Source: Okapia johnstoni (lineage: Eukaryota > Chordata > Mammalia > Artiodactyla > Giraffidae). From it: a stretch of 64,000 nt of DNA. Below, in pieces: positions 12,275-23,194 of this stretch (position 1 is its first letter; each line of letters starts with the position of its first letter). Location: assembly GCA_024291935.2 (NCBI GenBank), contig CM044311.1, positions 24,246,001 through 24,310,000 of the forward strand. Reading direction: 5' to 3'. A model generated the notes under the pieces. The model was not told where the DNA came from. It saw only the letters and a list, made by a program, of their open reading frames with translations, and searched no databases. A program made the translations under genes and the position numbers.

Positions 12275-12850
12275 GCATTCTACACATAAGTGATATAATA
12301 TGATATGTGCCTTTCTCTGTCTGACTTACTATGCTGATTATGACACTCTCTAGGTCCATCCATGTTGCTGCAAATGACATTATTTCATTCTTTTTCATAA
12401 CCGAGCAATATTCCATTGTATATATGTACCACTTCTTTTTTATCCATTCCTCTGTTGATGGATATTTAGGTTGCTTCCATGTACTGACTATTGTGAATAG
12501 TCCTGCAACGAACATTGGATGCATGTATCTTTTCTAATTGTGGTTTTCAAATGAGCTTATCTACAAAACAGAAATAGTTACAGATGTAGAAAACAAATTT
12601 ATGGTTACCCAGGGGAAAAAGGGAGGGATAAATTGGGAGATTGGGATTGACATACACACTAATATATATCTAATAGATAGCTAACAAGGACCTACTGTAT
12701 AGCACAGGGAATTCTACTCAGAACTCTGTAATGGCCTATGTGGGAAAAGAATTTTTTTAAAAAAGTAGATATATGTATATGTATAACTGATTCAATTTGC
12801 TGCACACTTAAATCTAACACAACATTGCAGATCAACTATACTCCTATATA
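12275..12850 (+). mobile_element. L1 3' end with 5' inversion (twin priming)
   Basis: Positions 12275-12540 are antisense L1 (end of ORF2: CATAACCGAGCAATATTCC, TGGATATTTAGGTTGCTTCC). Positions 12541-12850 are sense L1 (AACTGATTCAATTTGCTGCACACTT, shortened here; ends ATCAACTATACTCC). The two parts are consecutive in an L1 element: the inverted piece ends just where the direct piece begins (GAGCTTATCTACAAAACAG). This is the known hallmark of twin-primed reverse transcription. The expected poly-A tail after 12850 is replaced by a TA/T-rich run, and no clear TSD was seen. Confidence 0.8.
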
Positions 12851-12869
12851 TATATTTTTTTCTTTTTTT

Positions 12870-13110
12870 TTTTACAGACTGTAGCGTTAATGTTTATCTG
12901 AGTGTCCCACTTGCTGGACTGTCCTACTACCAGTTTCCAACTTAACAATTCCACAAATATGTGAGCCATTCCTTTAAAATAAACTTATTAGCATGCACGC
13001 ATGTGCATATGTATGTGTATGTGTGGGTATACATATGGGTATGTGTATGTATATAACCTTTTATTGATTATGTTTCTCTGGAGAGCCCTGACTGATATAA
13101 TCATCTCTGT
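12870..13110 (+). mobile_element. possible ERVL/MaLR-type LTR end
   Basis: The words GTGAGCCATTCCTTTAAAATAAA, split by an imperfect TGTATG-rich run and then followed by TATGTTTCTCTGGAGAGCCC and TGACTGATATA, resemble the 3' end of an old mammalian LTR. The match is short and the family uncertain. Confidence 0.3.
12995..13055. repeat. imperfect (TGTATG)n repeat
   Basis: Alternating purine-pyrimidine run (CACGCATGTGCATATGTATG...). It is imperfect, sits within an LTR-like segment, and keeps a 157-codon plus frame spuriously open. Confidence 0.7.
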
Positions 13111-13149
13111 CTCTTGTTCTTCAGCTTCCCTTCTCTCATCCCCTCTTCT

Positions 13150-13960
13150 CCCCTCTCTTTCGTTTTGTGCATTGGTGCTTGTGATAGTGACAAGATCCTG
13201 GCCCTTCAGCTTATGCAGAAAAGAATTCCCACAAAGATGGAGAGTAGTGAGACAAGTAAAGTATTTATTAGGAGGAAAAACGGCTTCCCTGATGGCTCAG
13301 ATGGTAAAGCATCTGCTTGCAATGCGGGAGACCCAGGTTCGATCCCTGGGTCAGGAAGATCCCCTGGAGAAGGAAATGGCAACCCACTCCAGTACTCTTT
13401 CCTGGACAATCCTATGGATGGAAGAGCCTGGTAGGCTACAGTCCATGGGGTCACAAAGAGTTGGACATGACTGAATGACTTCACTTTCACTTTCACATGT
13501 GGCTAGACACACAGGTGGAGTTGGAGTGAGAGTCTCGCCCTCATGGTAGTTTGAATTACTTTTATGGGGCATTTCTTCTAAGTTTCCTTTAGCCAATCAT
13601 TTTGAATTGCCTGGTTCAGAGTCCATACTTGGTTTATCTCAGTTTCTTCCCATGGGTACCTATATCTTTTAGCCAAGATAGATTCCACCAAAGAGGCCTA
13701 TGGGTAATAGCATCACTTACTGTAGGGTGGTGCCCCTTCCCTTTTGACTTCCAGGGAGCCTTTCTGTGCATGGGTAGTCAGGGAGTCTCCTGACTTTGAG
13801 AATGAGAAATGTGGTCTCTTACCATGTATCTGGGAAGAGTCCAGCCTCCTCTCTTGATTGTCCTACTATTCTTATCTTAGAGTATCAGTCCACAAGGAAC
13901 AAATCTTCAACTGCTTTACCCTGGAGTGGGGAGCGCCCATCTACCTGCTGCTTCAGGTCT
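13150..13960 (-). mobile_element. ruminant ERV solitary LTR, SINE-interrupted
   Basis: Outside the SINE, this segment has the layout of a retroviral LTR read on the minus strand. A U3-like part lies on the right, a TATA-like CATAAAAG at 13559-13566, a poly-A signal AATAAA at 13264-13269, and then a U5-like part (GGGAATTCTTTTCTGCATAA) on the left. The wording resembles bovine endogenous-retrovirus LTRs. The termini (TG...CA) and target duplication could not be fixed. No internal viral coding sequence flanks it, so it is probably a solitary LTR. A Bov-tA (13281-13496) lies between TATA and poly-A signal. Confidence 0.5.
13281..13496 (+). mobile_element. Bov-tA SINE inside LTR
   Basis: Well-preserved Bov-tA. 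Head CGGCTTCCCTGATGGCTCAG, perfect B box GGTTCGATCCC at about 13337-13347, body GGAAATGGCAACCCACTCC, and tail ending GACTTCACTTTCACTTTCAC. It splits the LTR-like sequence, so it is the younger insertion. Open frames of 81-106 codons in this region are SINE artefacts. Confidence 0.92.
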
Positions 13961-13964
13961 ACCT

Positions 13965-14479
13965 CAGAGACAGAGAAGGAATGTATCAATTATTGAGATG
14001 TAAGGATAAGAAAAATACTTTCTCTACAGTTATTCAAATAGGAGCAAAAACTCATGGATTGAGTCCTGTGAAAAACTGTGAATTTATTGTTGTCAATATT
14101 TGGTTGTCACATTCCAAATTCATCTATTTTATCAATACTGTAAACCTGTATAGCTCATACTATGAAACATATTAAATATAAAATATTAATTAAAAAGATG
14201 GATTTAAACACATGTTTTATCCCAAAGAATACATGTGGAAACACTGGATCAGCATGGTTTTTAGTTCACGGATTTAGAGATTATAATGTTCCTTGAAGTT
14301 TCTAAGCATTTGGAATCAGATTTAAGGCAGAGCAACTCTTGAGGCCTTAACATTTATGGTTTCACCTTAGAAATACAAACATAAAATTCTTTTATACTTT
14401 TCAAATCCAGTCATGTGTGTGATAAACAAAAACAGTCATCTTTTAGAAAACTCAGGTAAAAATGAAAAAGATCTGATGT
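13965..14479. other. anonymous DNA
   Basis: No gene or dated repeat; AT-rich. Confidence 0.35.
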
Positions 14480-14625
14480 GTACCAATTTGCATTTCCACT
14501 AACAGTGTACAAGGATTTCCCTTTCTCCACATCCTTGTCAACATTTGTTATCCTTTGTCTTTTGATAATATTCATCCTAATAGATGTGCAAGATATCTAA
14601 TTGTGGTTTTGATTTGCATTTCCAT
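14480..14625 (-). mobile_element. old L1 ORF2 fragment
   Basis: The words CAATTTGCATTTCCACTAAC, CTCCACATCCTTGTCAACAT and GTGGTTTTGATTTGCATTTC, in this order, are the complement of the L1 ORF2 C-terminal region in old (L1M-like) subfamilies. Only about 145 bp survive. Confidence 0.7.
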
Positions 14626-14830
14626 CTTGATCCAGAAGCCCTATTGACTCAAGTTTATATCTCCAGATTCATTTATACATCTATGCTAGAGAACTGCATG
14701 AGGATATTTCACTGGCATCCCAAAATTAACATGTGTAAAACAATACTGATATTCCTTTCTCCTCACTCCAGCTCATTCCATAAAACTGATTCTGACTTCA
14801 TATATTTATTTGATTTTAACCAACAGTACA

Positions 14831-15026
14831 GGGCTTCCCACGTGGATCAGATGGAAAAGAGCCTGCTTGCAATGGAGGAGACCCAGGTTTGATCCCTGGG
14901 TCGGAAAGGTCCCCTGGAGAAAGGAATGGCAATCCACTCCAGTATTCTTGCCTGGAGAATTTCATGGACAGAGGAGCCTGGTGGGTTGCAAAGAGTCGGA
15001 CACAACCGAGTGACTAACACACGCGC
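14831..15026 (+). mobile_element. Bov-tA SINE
   Basis: Head GGGCTTCCCACGTGGATCAG, B box GGTTTGATCCC, body and tail to CGAGTGACTAACACACGCG. An imperfect direct repeat (AACCAACAGTACA on the left at about 14818-14830, AACCAATGTACA on the right at about 15027-15038) is a likely diverged TSD. About 20 bp of the tail (the CTACAGTCCATGGGGTC block) is deleted. Confidence 0.88.
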
Positions 15027-15038
15027 AACCAATGTACA

Positions 15039-16754
15039 AACATTCAAAAATTCTCAAATCCAACTTACTTGTCCCTTTATATTAGGGATCACTTATGAAT
15101 CAATTCCTGACTCTTTTACCTATTATAATTATGACTTTTTTTGTTTCTCTGCATCTCTATGGCTAACATCCTATTTCAAATTTTCATGTTGTTTTAAGAA
15201 GACTTCTATAATATCTACCAAACTTATTTTCCTGTCTTCATTCTTAAACTCATTTGATCCCTCATTCAAAGGAGTGAGCATTCTTACTCTTCAAATGCAA
15301 ATCAACTTATTCATTCTAGTGTTTTAAAACTTTCACAGGGGTTTCTATTGAAAATGGAACAAAATTGCAATTATTACTTGAGTTGGAAAAGTCTTCTTAA
15401 TCCCTTTCTTCCTTTCTCAACAACACTGGTCTCTCTAGTGGGATATAAACACCCAAAGGGGACAGAGATAATCAACTAAGGGCTGGTGGAAAAAGATTAA
15501 ACTTCTGTGTTTTTTTTTTTTTTTGTAGAATTGAGTAATACATTAAATTTAGTATCACATTTAATGTACAAGTTCTGTTGTCTCTTTCACTTGGTGTGAA
15601 TGTCAGACAAGTTCTCTGGGGAAGGAATAAGGGTTTCAAATGCAGAGAAATTAGCAACTACCCCAGATGTATTCTTTTCTTTTAGAGTGTTCTGGTATTT
15701 TGTCTTTTATATGTGAATAGTTTATCAATTACATCATTTACTAAGCTTACTTTTATAGTATGCAAAACTCAAAAGTTTTCTTCGAGTTTCTTTAAAGTCA
15801 ACTTCCTCCTTCATATTCAAGGAATTACCATTAACGTCATTACATACGAAAGAAATAAAATGGTGTAGTTTTACATTTCCTCTGCTTTAATGTGAGATAT
15901 CAGTTTTATTATGAAATTCAATGGAAATTAATCAGATATAGCAAAAGGTAAGCAAATAAAATACCTTAGTGCCATTTTTAATTTTTATGAATTTAGATAT
16001 ATTAACCTGCCCATTTATCCTAAATGTATGTCATGCCTATAGATATTAACAAATGATAGTGTGCACAAAGAAGCAGCGTAACTTTCTAATCTGCTCAACC
16101 ATTTTTCAAATGAGGCTCAGTAAATTTTAAATCCATATTTAAGAACATAAAATTGCAACATTCTCTGATTTGTTTGCAAGAGTTACTGAATGTCCAAAGA
16201 GAAGTAAAAGAATAGAGCCATTCTTTTAAAAATGAAAGTTTGGAGAATGGAATTGAAAATGTGAACCCATGATTTCACTAAGTCTAGCTGAGAATACTGT
16301 TCTTCAGTCTGATAGTATTATAGTAATATTTTCAGTGAGAGAAAAAATTATGATTGTTGTTTCATTGATAAATTAAAAAAATATTTTTCTTCACCCTAAT
16401 TTGCATTGTTTTACATTTTATGTCTTGTGTATTTTGATAATATATACTACTAGTGCATCTATTTAAATAATAATTTAGTGTAAGTAAGTGAATGTTTATT
16501 GTACTATGAATGCTCAGTCTTTTAGAAAGGTAAGGTGTGGATTCAGAAAATTCTGAAGACCACTACTCATGTCATGTTTGTTCTTCTTGCCTTGGTGCTT
16601 GTATTGTAGTCACACAGTCTTCTGTTATTTGAACCTATTCTCTGCTACTTTAGGCCCATCTCTCACACTGTTCTTTTTTATAGAAGTCTAATTTTAATTT
16701 TCTACTGAGAACATTAGCAAGAAAGTCGGTATATCAGAATGTTTGTTCAAAGCA
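15039..16754. other. anonymous AT-rich DNA
   Basis: A 15-base T tract lies at 15510-15524. Faint resemblance to old L2-like sequence around 15100-15340 is too weak to call. No gene or RNA gene seen. Confidence 0.35.
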
Positions 16755-16830
16755 AGACCCCTAGTGTCTAGTGCGCTGCTTATCACACACTGACAGTAGG
16801 TTGAGTTTTGTTGAATAAATGAACTCTTGC
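16755..16830 (+). mobile_element. L2/MIR-type 3' end
   Basis: The string CTAGTGTCTAGTGCGCTGCT ... GTTGAATAAATGAACTC follows the L2/MIR 3' terminal consensus pattern (...GCACATAGTAGGTGCTCAATAAA...). Short and diverged. Confidence 0.45.
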
Positions 16831-16834
16831 TTAA

Positions 16835-18302
16835 AGCTGTATTTTCCTGGCTTTGCACATAAAGACAAAGGAATAGTGATGCTTGAAAAGGCTGAAGCAC
16901 ATAAACTTCCTAGTTCATTCATTAGCAGAGACACTTAATATTACTATAGTACTTTTCATGCATTAGCTAATTAATATTCAAACAGTTCTAAAGGGTACTT
17001 TGGTAAAGTGCCATTTAAAGAAAACAGAGAAAGAGAGCTTACCAATTTGTCAAGGTTTCAGGAACTGGTCAATAGAAAAGCCCTTTCTGAAAAGCCTAAA
17101 CTTGAAGTTTAATATTCCTGTGATTGGAACTCAAGTTAAATGATTCAACTCCGTGAAGAAGGAAGAAACAGGCTCATGAAAGTACAGAGACTCAAGGATC
17201 TTCATAGGTCATCTAACCAGTCCCCTTTTTCTAAAATACTGCTGAAATCAAATGTCCTCATTGCTGGAACTAAATTTGAATATGTCCTTGAAGAACGATG
17301 CTAGGAGTTTTTATATGAACTCTAATAGAGAACTGAACTTGTATTATATTTCAGATAATTATTTTTCCAGAGAAGAGTGTATAATAATTTTCTAGGAAAT
17401 TAATTCATTATAATCCAGTAATCCATTATCTATATTTAAAAACAGTGGCCAACTTTCTATTTCTATTAAAACCACTCTTATCATTATTCTAGGTTACAAA
17501 AGTCTCAAGATTGCTAGTCCCATTTAGTCAGTAATAGTTTAACATAGTCTGGTTACTTCATTTGACTCAACCAATTCTTATGTTTTTATGTTTCCTAATT
17601 TATATGAGAATGAATAAGTGAGAGCATTCCTTACGGAGGAAACCTAGTGGGTATAATCCTATAAGAAGAGAAATTAAAATTCCTTCCAGAAAAGTGATAA
17701 AAGGGCTTTTTATTATAAGAAGATATAATCCTTACTGGATTGTAGGGAGCAAAAGGTGGAGAAACACAATGATGTGGCAGAGGTGGACAATCGAATCACT
17801 TGGAATTGGAGATCTTGTTAAACATATTTATCTTAATAAAAGGGAAAACCATTGAAGGGTTTTATACTTTTAAAAATATACACCCTTGATGAGACACAGG
17901 TAATACACTTGGAGAAGGCAACCATAAATGAGAGGAACTCAACAAGGAAACTAGTGTGAAATTTATACAAAGAGATGGTGCTGCTTGGAATGGTAGTGGT
18001 AAACGCTAAGAAAAAATGGATGTCCTGAAGGATATGTAAGACATAATATTAACAAAACATGATGAGAGATAAACTTGGGTATTAAAGTTGGAGAAGTATC
18101 CATAGTGAATGTCAAGTTATAGATTGTATAATAGTATGATCATGGGTGGATTTTCCCAGAATATATCTCAGTTTTCATAGCCTTGATTTCCACAACCTTG
18201 ATAGTGTCAATACATTGTTAATTGTGCTAATAATAAAAAATGCCTACCTATATATTATAATGAGAACATAATTGAGGCATACAGTTTGGGTAAATAATTG
18301 TT
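16835..18302. other. anonymous DNA
   Basis: Single-copy-like, AT-rich. A weak MIR/MER-like phrase near 17200-17225 was not strong enough to annotate. No gene seen. Confidence 0.35.
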
Positions 18303-18497
18303 TTTAGCTCAATTGGTAAAGAATTTTCCTGCAATGCAGCAGACCTGGGTTCTATTCCTGGGTTGGGAAGATCACCTGAAGAAGGGAAAGGCTACCCACA
18401 CCAGTATCTTGGCCTGGAGAATTCCATGGACTATATAGTCCATGGAGTTGCAAAGAGTCGGACATGACTGAGCGACTTTCACTTTCACATGATAAGC
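18303..18497 (+). mobile_element. Bov-tA SINE (head truncated)
   Basis: Starts within the tRNA-like head (TAGCTCAATTGGTAAAGAAT), lacking the first bases. The body follows (GGTTCTATTCCTGGGTTGGG), and the tail ends GAGCGACTTTCACTTTCAC. It stands about 13 bp from a BovB fragment in the same orientation. Confidence 0.87.
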
Positions 18498-18510
18498 ATA
18501 ACAGGGTTAC

Positions 18511-19045
18511 TCCTTGGAAGAAAAGGTATGATAAACCTAGACAGCATATTAAAAAGCAGAGACATTACTTTGCTGACAAAGGTCTGTATGGTCAAATCTA
18601 TGGTTTTCCAGTAGTCATGTATGGATGTGAGAGTTGGACCATAAAGAAGGCTGAGCGCCAAAGAATCGATGCTTTTGAATTGTGATTCTGGAGAAGACCT
18701 TTGAGAGTCCCTTGGACAGCAAGGCGATCAAACTAGTGAATTCTAAAGGAAATCAACCCTGAATATTCACTGAAAGGACTGATGCTGAAGCTGAATGAAA
18801 CTCCAATACTTTGGTCACCTGATGCGAAGAGCCGACTCATTGGAAAAGACCCTGATAATGGGAAGGATTGAGGGCAGGAGGAGAAGGAGACAACAGAGGA
18901 TGAGATGGTAGAATGACATCACAGATCTGAGTGAACATGCATTTGAACAAACTCCAGGAGATAGTGAAGGACAAGGAAGCCTGGCATGCTGCAGTTCATG
19001 GGGTTGCAGAGTTGGACATGACTTAGCAATTGAACAACAACAGCA
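18511..19045 (+). mobile_element. BovB LINE 3' fragment
   Basis: Begins at the GTTACTCCTTGGAAG block (downstream of the RT motifs) and runs to GGACATGACTTAGCAATTG plus an (AAC)n-like tail. It includes TATGGATGTGAGAGTTGGAC and the GGAGGAGAAGG block. Multiple stops; a short insertion near 18795 shifts the frame. A 73-codon frame (18464-18685) crosses the SINE/BovB border. Confidence 0.88.
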
Positions 19046-19198
19046 ATGTGGTAAAAAATAAATAAGCATATATATTAAAACTTACAATAGATATACAGAT
19101 GCTTTAACACTAATAATGAGCTTTTGAATCTCAAATATACCTCTAAAATATAAACAACTGCTGATAATAATAATACAATGTTATAATGCAGGAATAGA

Positions 19199-19761
19199 TG
19201 GCTATAGATTCAATGTGTCTTCCCACAATTCATATTTGGGCTTCCCATGTAGTGCTAGTAGTAAACAACCTGCCTGCCGATGCAGGAGACTTGAGGCTTG
19301 GGTTTGGTCCCTGAGTCAGGAAGATCCCCTGGAGGAAGGCATGGCAACACACTCCAGTATTTTTGCCTGGAAAATCCCATGGACAGTGGAGCCTGGTAGG
19401 CTACTGTCCATAGGGTCGCCAAGAGTCAGACACAACTGAAGTGATTTAGCATGCACTCCCAAATGGGGTAATATTTGGAAGCAGAGACTTCATCAAGTGA
19501 TTGCATCATAAAATTTGAGCCCTGATGAATAGAATAGGATTAATGCCTTTCTTAAAGAGGCCCCAGAGAGTTTGCTCACCACTTCTTCCATGTGAGGATA
19601 CAGCACAAAGATGCAATCTACAAACCAGGGCCTCAATATACACCACATCTGCAAGGACCTTGATCTTGGATTTTCCAACTTCCAGAACTGTAAGAATTTT
19701 CCTTGTTTATAAGCCAACTGTCCATGGCATTCTGTTTTAGCAGTATGAATGGACTAAGAGA
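19199..19761 (+). mobile_element. MaLR solitary LTR, SINE-interrupted
   Basis: The left part (19199-19236) matches the start of MST/MLT1-type LTRs: TG, then GATTCAATGTGTCTTCCCAC and AATTCATATT. The right part (19456-19761) matches the rest, including CTTCTTCCATGTGAGGATAC, CTTGATCTTGGATTTTCCAA, AGAACTGTAAGAA and GGACTAAGAGA. Without the SINE it is about 345 bp, close to the usual size. These are ancient non-autonomous LTR retrotransposons. No internal region is present. Confidence 0.72.
19237..19455 (+). mobile_element. Bov-tA SINE inside MaLR LTR
   Basis: Head GGGCTTCCCATGTAGTGCTA marks the GGTGGCGCTAGTGG head subtype. Body GGAAGATCCCCTGGAGGAAG, tail ending CAACTGAAGTGATTTAGCATGCAC. It cuts the LTR about 38 bp after its 5' end. 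Confidence 0.9.
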
Positions 19762-19924
19762 TAAAAAAGAGGTATGTAATCCAGAGGCAATTGCTTCCTT
19801 TTCAACAAAATTAATAATCTAAGTTACTACTCACAAAGATAACAAATATCCTCGCAAATTTAACTAGAATATCCTAAAAATTAAAGAGAACTGTAGTAAC
19901 AGGGAGCTCTCAATGTTACTAATA

Positions 19925-20060
19925 TTTGGCAGCCTGGATGGAATGGGAGTTTGGGGGAGAAAGGATACATGTATCTGTATGGGCGAATTCCTTTGCTATC
20001 TGCCTGAAACTGTCACAACATTGTTAGTTCGCTATACTCCAATATAAAATTTAAAAAAAA
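19925..20060 (+). mobile_element. ruminant-type L1 3' end
   Basis: The words GGATACATGTATCTGTATGG, TGTCACAACATTGTTAGTTC and GCTATACTCCAATATAAAAT followed by an A-rich tail match the end of a ruminant L1 3' UTR. Only the last 130 or so bases are present (strong 5' truncation). Confidence 0.7.
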
Positions 20061-20065
20061 AATTA

Positions 20066-21065
20066 GTTAAATGAAAAAGGCCTATAGAAACTCCAGATTC
20101 AGGAAAAAGAAATGTTCTAAAACATAAGGAAAATTCCCTATTTCCAGACAAAAAATAAATAAAGAGATATTTCTCCAATATAAGAACAAATTATAAACAT
20201 GCCTTAAATCATCCTTGAAATGTTGATTAACTGACCTTTTGTTCATCTTCATTGCTGGTATTCATCATGCATATCAGTATTTTGACTTCACAAACTAAGC
20301 CACACATCCTAATTTGATCATATTTGAATACTAAAAAACAAACAAAGATTCCTCTAATATATTCTCCCAAATTCAACCAAAATATTCATCATTGAAATTA
20401 ACCCACATTGCTATTGACTAGTCTTGGCTATTCCAATATCTGAATAAGAAATTATGAAGTTTAAGTAGCTCTTTAAAATGAATTCATCCTTTGAGTTCCC
20501 TCTTCTGAGAGAGATTGACAATATATAGTCAATATCAAACTTTTTTTCTTAAGAAATATTAGAGAAATGTGAAACAACAGATGGATCTGAATCTTTTTAA
20601 TGCAAGATTTGTTCTAAATAAAAACAGACTTAGGGGCACTGTCTGTTAAAAAATGTTCTTCAGTAACAGTTTACAAAAATTAGTACAATTGAAATATGCC
20701 AGCAGAGTTTGTTTTTATTAGCCAAGATGTCCGCCTACCCCATTTTACATTTTATTTTGTTCTTCAGCTTAATAAACATTTTGTATAATTATGCAATTTC
20801 AAACATTCCTTTTAGCTAATATAATATATGATCTCATATATATGACCAATGGCTTTATATCTTCATAACCATATTTACTGAACTGGTAGGAAACCTCATT
20901 TTTAATAAAGAACAAAATATAATTATATTGAAGCATATTCTCCTGTTTATTCTCCCAAAGGGTAATATTACAAACTGGTTATAAACCAATGGGGGACTCT
21001 TAGAGGTTTAATTAATTTACATAAAAAAGGAAAGAGAAAAAAAATTCTTCTGGGTTAATCTGTAA
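20066..21065. other. anonymous AT-rich DNA
   Basis: No gene or dated repeat seen. Confidence 0.35.
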
Positions 21066-21148
21066 TGGCACAGGAAAAACCTGGCATGCTGCAGTCTATG
21101 GGATCGCAAAGAGTTGAACACGACTGAGGAACTGAACAGCAACAACAG
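21066..21148 (+). mobile_element. BovB/BovA 3' end fragment
   Basis: CCTGGCATGCTGCAGTCTAT, GGGATCGCAAAGAGTTGAAC and ACTGAACAGCAACAACAGG are the last ~80 bp of a BovB or BovB-derived tail in sense orientation. Confidence 0.75.
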
Positions 21149-21179
21149 GAAAATAAAATTAAATTGAGGGGTCTGGTTT

Positions 21180-21340
21180 TTGACTCTCTGGAATGGGAAC
21201 TCCTCTGTAGAAGGGAAAGGCAACCCACCCAGTGTTCTTTCCCAGAGAATCCCATGGACAGAGTAGCCTGGTGGGCTGTAGTCCATTAGGTTGAAAGAGT
21301 TGAACATGACTGAGTGATTAACATTTTCACTTTCAGGGAA
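21180..21340 (+). mobile_element. 5'-truncated Bov-tA/BovA SINE
   Basis: Starts after the tRNA-like head and runs through GAAGGGAAAGGCAACCCACC, CCAGAGAATCCCATGGACAG and GAACATGACTGAGTGATTAA. Diverged, no TSD seen. Confidence 0.78.
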
Positions 21341-21444
21341 ACTCCAGACTCTCCTTTGATATGGTCAGCAGCGATGTCTGGAATTGTGGTTGTTTTGTTA
21401 GCCTGATTCCTTCAGTGACTATGAAGAGTTGCGTTTTCAGGAAA

Positions 21445-21600
21445 AAAAAAATACAGAACACCCAGTTAAATTTGACTTTAACAGCAAACTAGTATATAGC
21501 AAACTAGTATATCCCAAATATTGTATGGAGCATACTTATTTAAAAAGGTATCCATTGTGTTCTGACATTTAAATTTAAGTGAATGACTTTTGTTTTCATG
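21445..21600. repeat. degenerate half of palindromic interspersed repeat
   Basis: The words ACACCCAGTTAAATTTGACT and ATCCCAAATATTGTATGGAG, then TTTAAATTTAAGTG, recur in more complete inverted form at 56815-56985. An internal 15-bp unit (AGCAAACTAGTATAT) is duplicated in tandem at 21483-21512. The layout resembles a mammal-wide non-autonomous DNA-transposon family; I do not name it. Confidence 0.4.
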
Positions 21601-21609
21601 TGCTACATC

Positions 21610-23194
21610 TGGCTATTGTATCAAGGCTGCCTGACACATACAATACATGAAACAAGCAAAACAATTGCTTATTTAAATCATAATATTATTACAATAGCCT
21701 GGCTCATTTAGATTGATACAACTACCTAACATCAAACATCAGTTTGTGCCAGAATAGAAGTAATTGTACTCAAACAGATTATAGAGTATTTAGATATATA
21801 AATTATAGATTTTAGATATATAGACTATAGGATATTTGAATTTATATCTGGACCATTCCTCTAAATTATAAGACACAGTATGCTTCACATTTGATTAACA
21901 GAATCACTCTAAAATCATTCAACTTCCCCAGCAGAATAATTGACAATGGAACTTTGTTATTTATTTTACAATTTTACCATATGCAGATTTCAGTTTATCA
22001 TATGTTATGCAGTACTGAAATTTACATTTTTGACATTGACTATGCATTGGCAAGCATCTTTTTAAATTAGTATTATATAGTATGTCATCAACAAAAGGCC
22101 TTTCAGTACAAAACTCAATGCACTGTAGCCAACTTTGAAGAAAACCCACCAAATGATAGTATTGAAAAGCAATGCTGGAGATATCTACATGATTATTTTG
22201 AAAGTGTAAAAGGAGACAGTGAATGCACAGAATCACTTTTGCATCTTACTGTGTCTGGATATTCATATTTTCTGTATAACCACAGGGAATCATTCCTTAA
22301 AAAGGTAGGAGAAGAATGATGAAGTCGTTTAAGAGAACACTTTTGTATACTCTGCATGCTTTTGCTGTCTGTTTTTACTTGAGGGTAATAAGTATGCATC
22401 TTTGAAATTGTAGCGAGGAAGGATATTTAAAAGTAGATATAAAATTCTTTTTATAGACAGGGACCCCATCATGCTTGAAAAGAAAGGTAGTCATAATAAA
22501 GCACCACCATTTCAAAGATTAATACATGTCTGATTATTTTCCTTTGCCTAAGACATGTGTAGAAAATTAATTTAGATTCCTCTAGAAAGATTAGAGAAGC
22601 ATTGTATATTTACTTTGAAAAGCCTGTTCTTTATGATATGCTATTGGCCTATGAACAAATTCATGTGTGAGAGTTATTGCCAAACTAGGACCATATATTA
22701 TAATAGAACAAGCAAGCATCTAGTCAACATTTATTTTTTAACCATTAAATCTGGTATAATCATAACAGTAAAAGCAGGGAAATGTTGGTCCTGAAATGTT
22801 CAGAGGAATAGTACAACAAGGATCTTTGACCACTCATTTCTGGTATCAAATACTATACAAGAGAAATTCAGTCTTTAATAACCTAATTATGGGAATTGTA
22901 TATCTTCCTCTCTGCTGTGATATACTGAATAGAAGTCAGCCATTAGGTTCAGCCCACATTTAAAGGAAATGGATTGCAAAAGGCATGAGTACTACAAGGT
23001 GGGGATCAATGGAGGCACATCTTATGTGCTTACTTAAGACACAGTTTTTTGAGATGGGATTAGAAGTAGAAGATTAGTGTCATTTAAAGTTATATGTATG
23101 GAAAGATACATTTATATGTTTAATTTAGTCTTAATTTTATCAAAAAAAGATTATAAGTGACTACTATTTACATGACTTAAGAAACATAATTGTA
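21610..23194. other. anonymous, repeat-poor DNA
   Basis: Single-copy-like. A 91-codon minus frame (21961-22236) and a 68-codon minus frame (22193-22399) have no recognisable domains. No gene or RNA gene supported. Confidence 0.4.

Noticed and set aside
13281..13360. tRNA gene suggested by A- and B-box-like sequences
   Set aside because: The boxes belong to the tRNA-derived head of a SINE. The cloverleaf and anticodon arm are not preserved. The same applies to all Bov-tA and CHR heads here.
13001..13474. 157-codon plus frame
   Set aside because: It runs through a TGTATG repeat, an LTR-like segment and a Bov-tA SINE. It is a mosaic without biological unity.
15100..15340. possible old L2-like sequence, 133-codon frame overlapping a SINE
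   Set aside because: Resemblance is faint, and the frame starts within the Bov-tA, so neither gene nor repeat could be supported.
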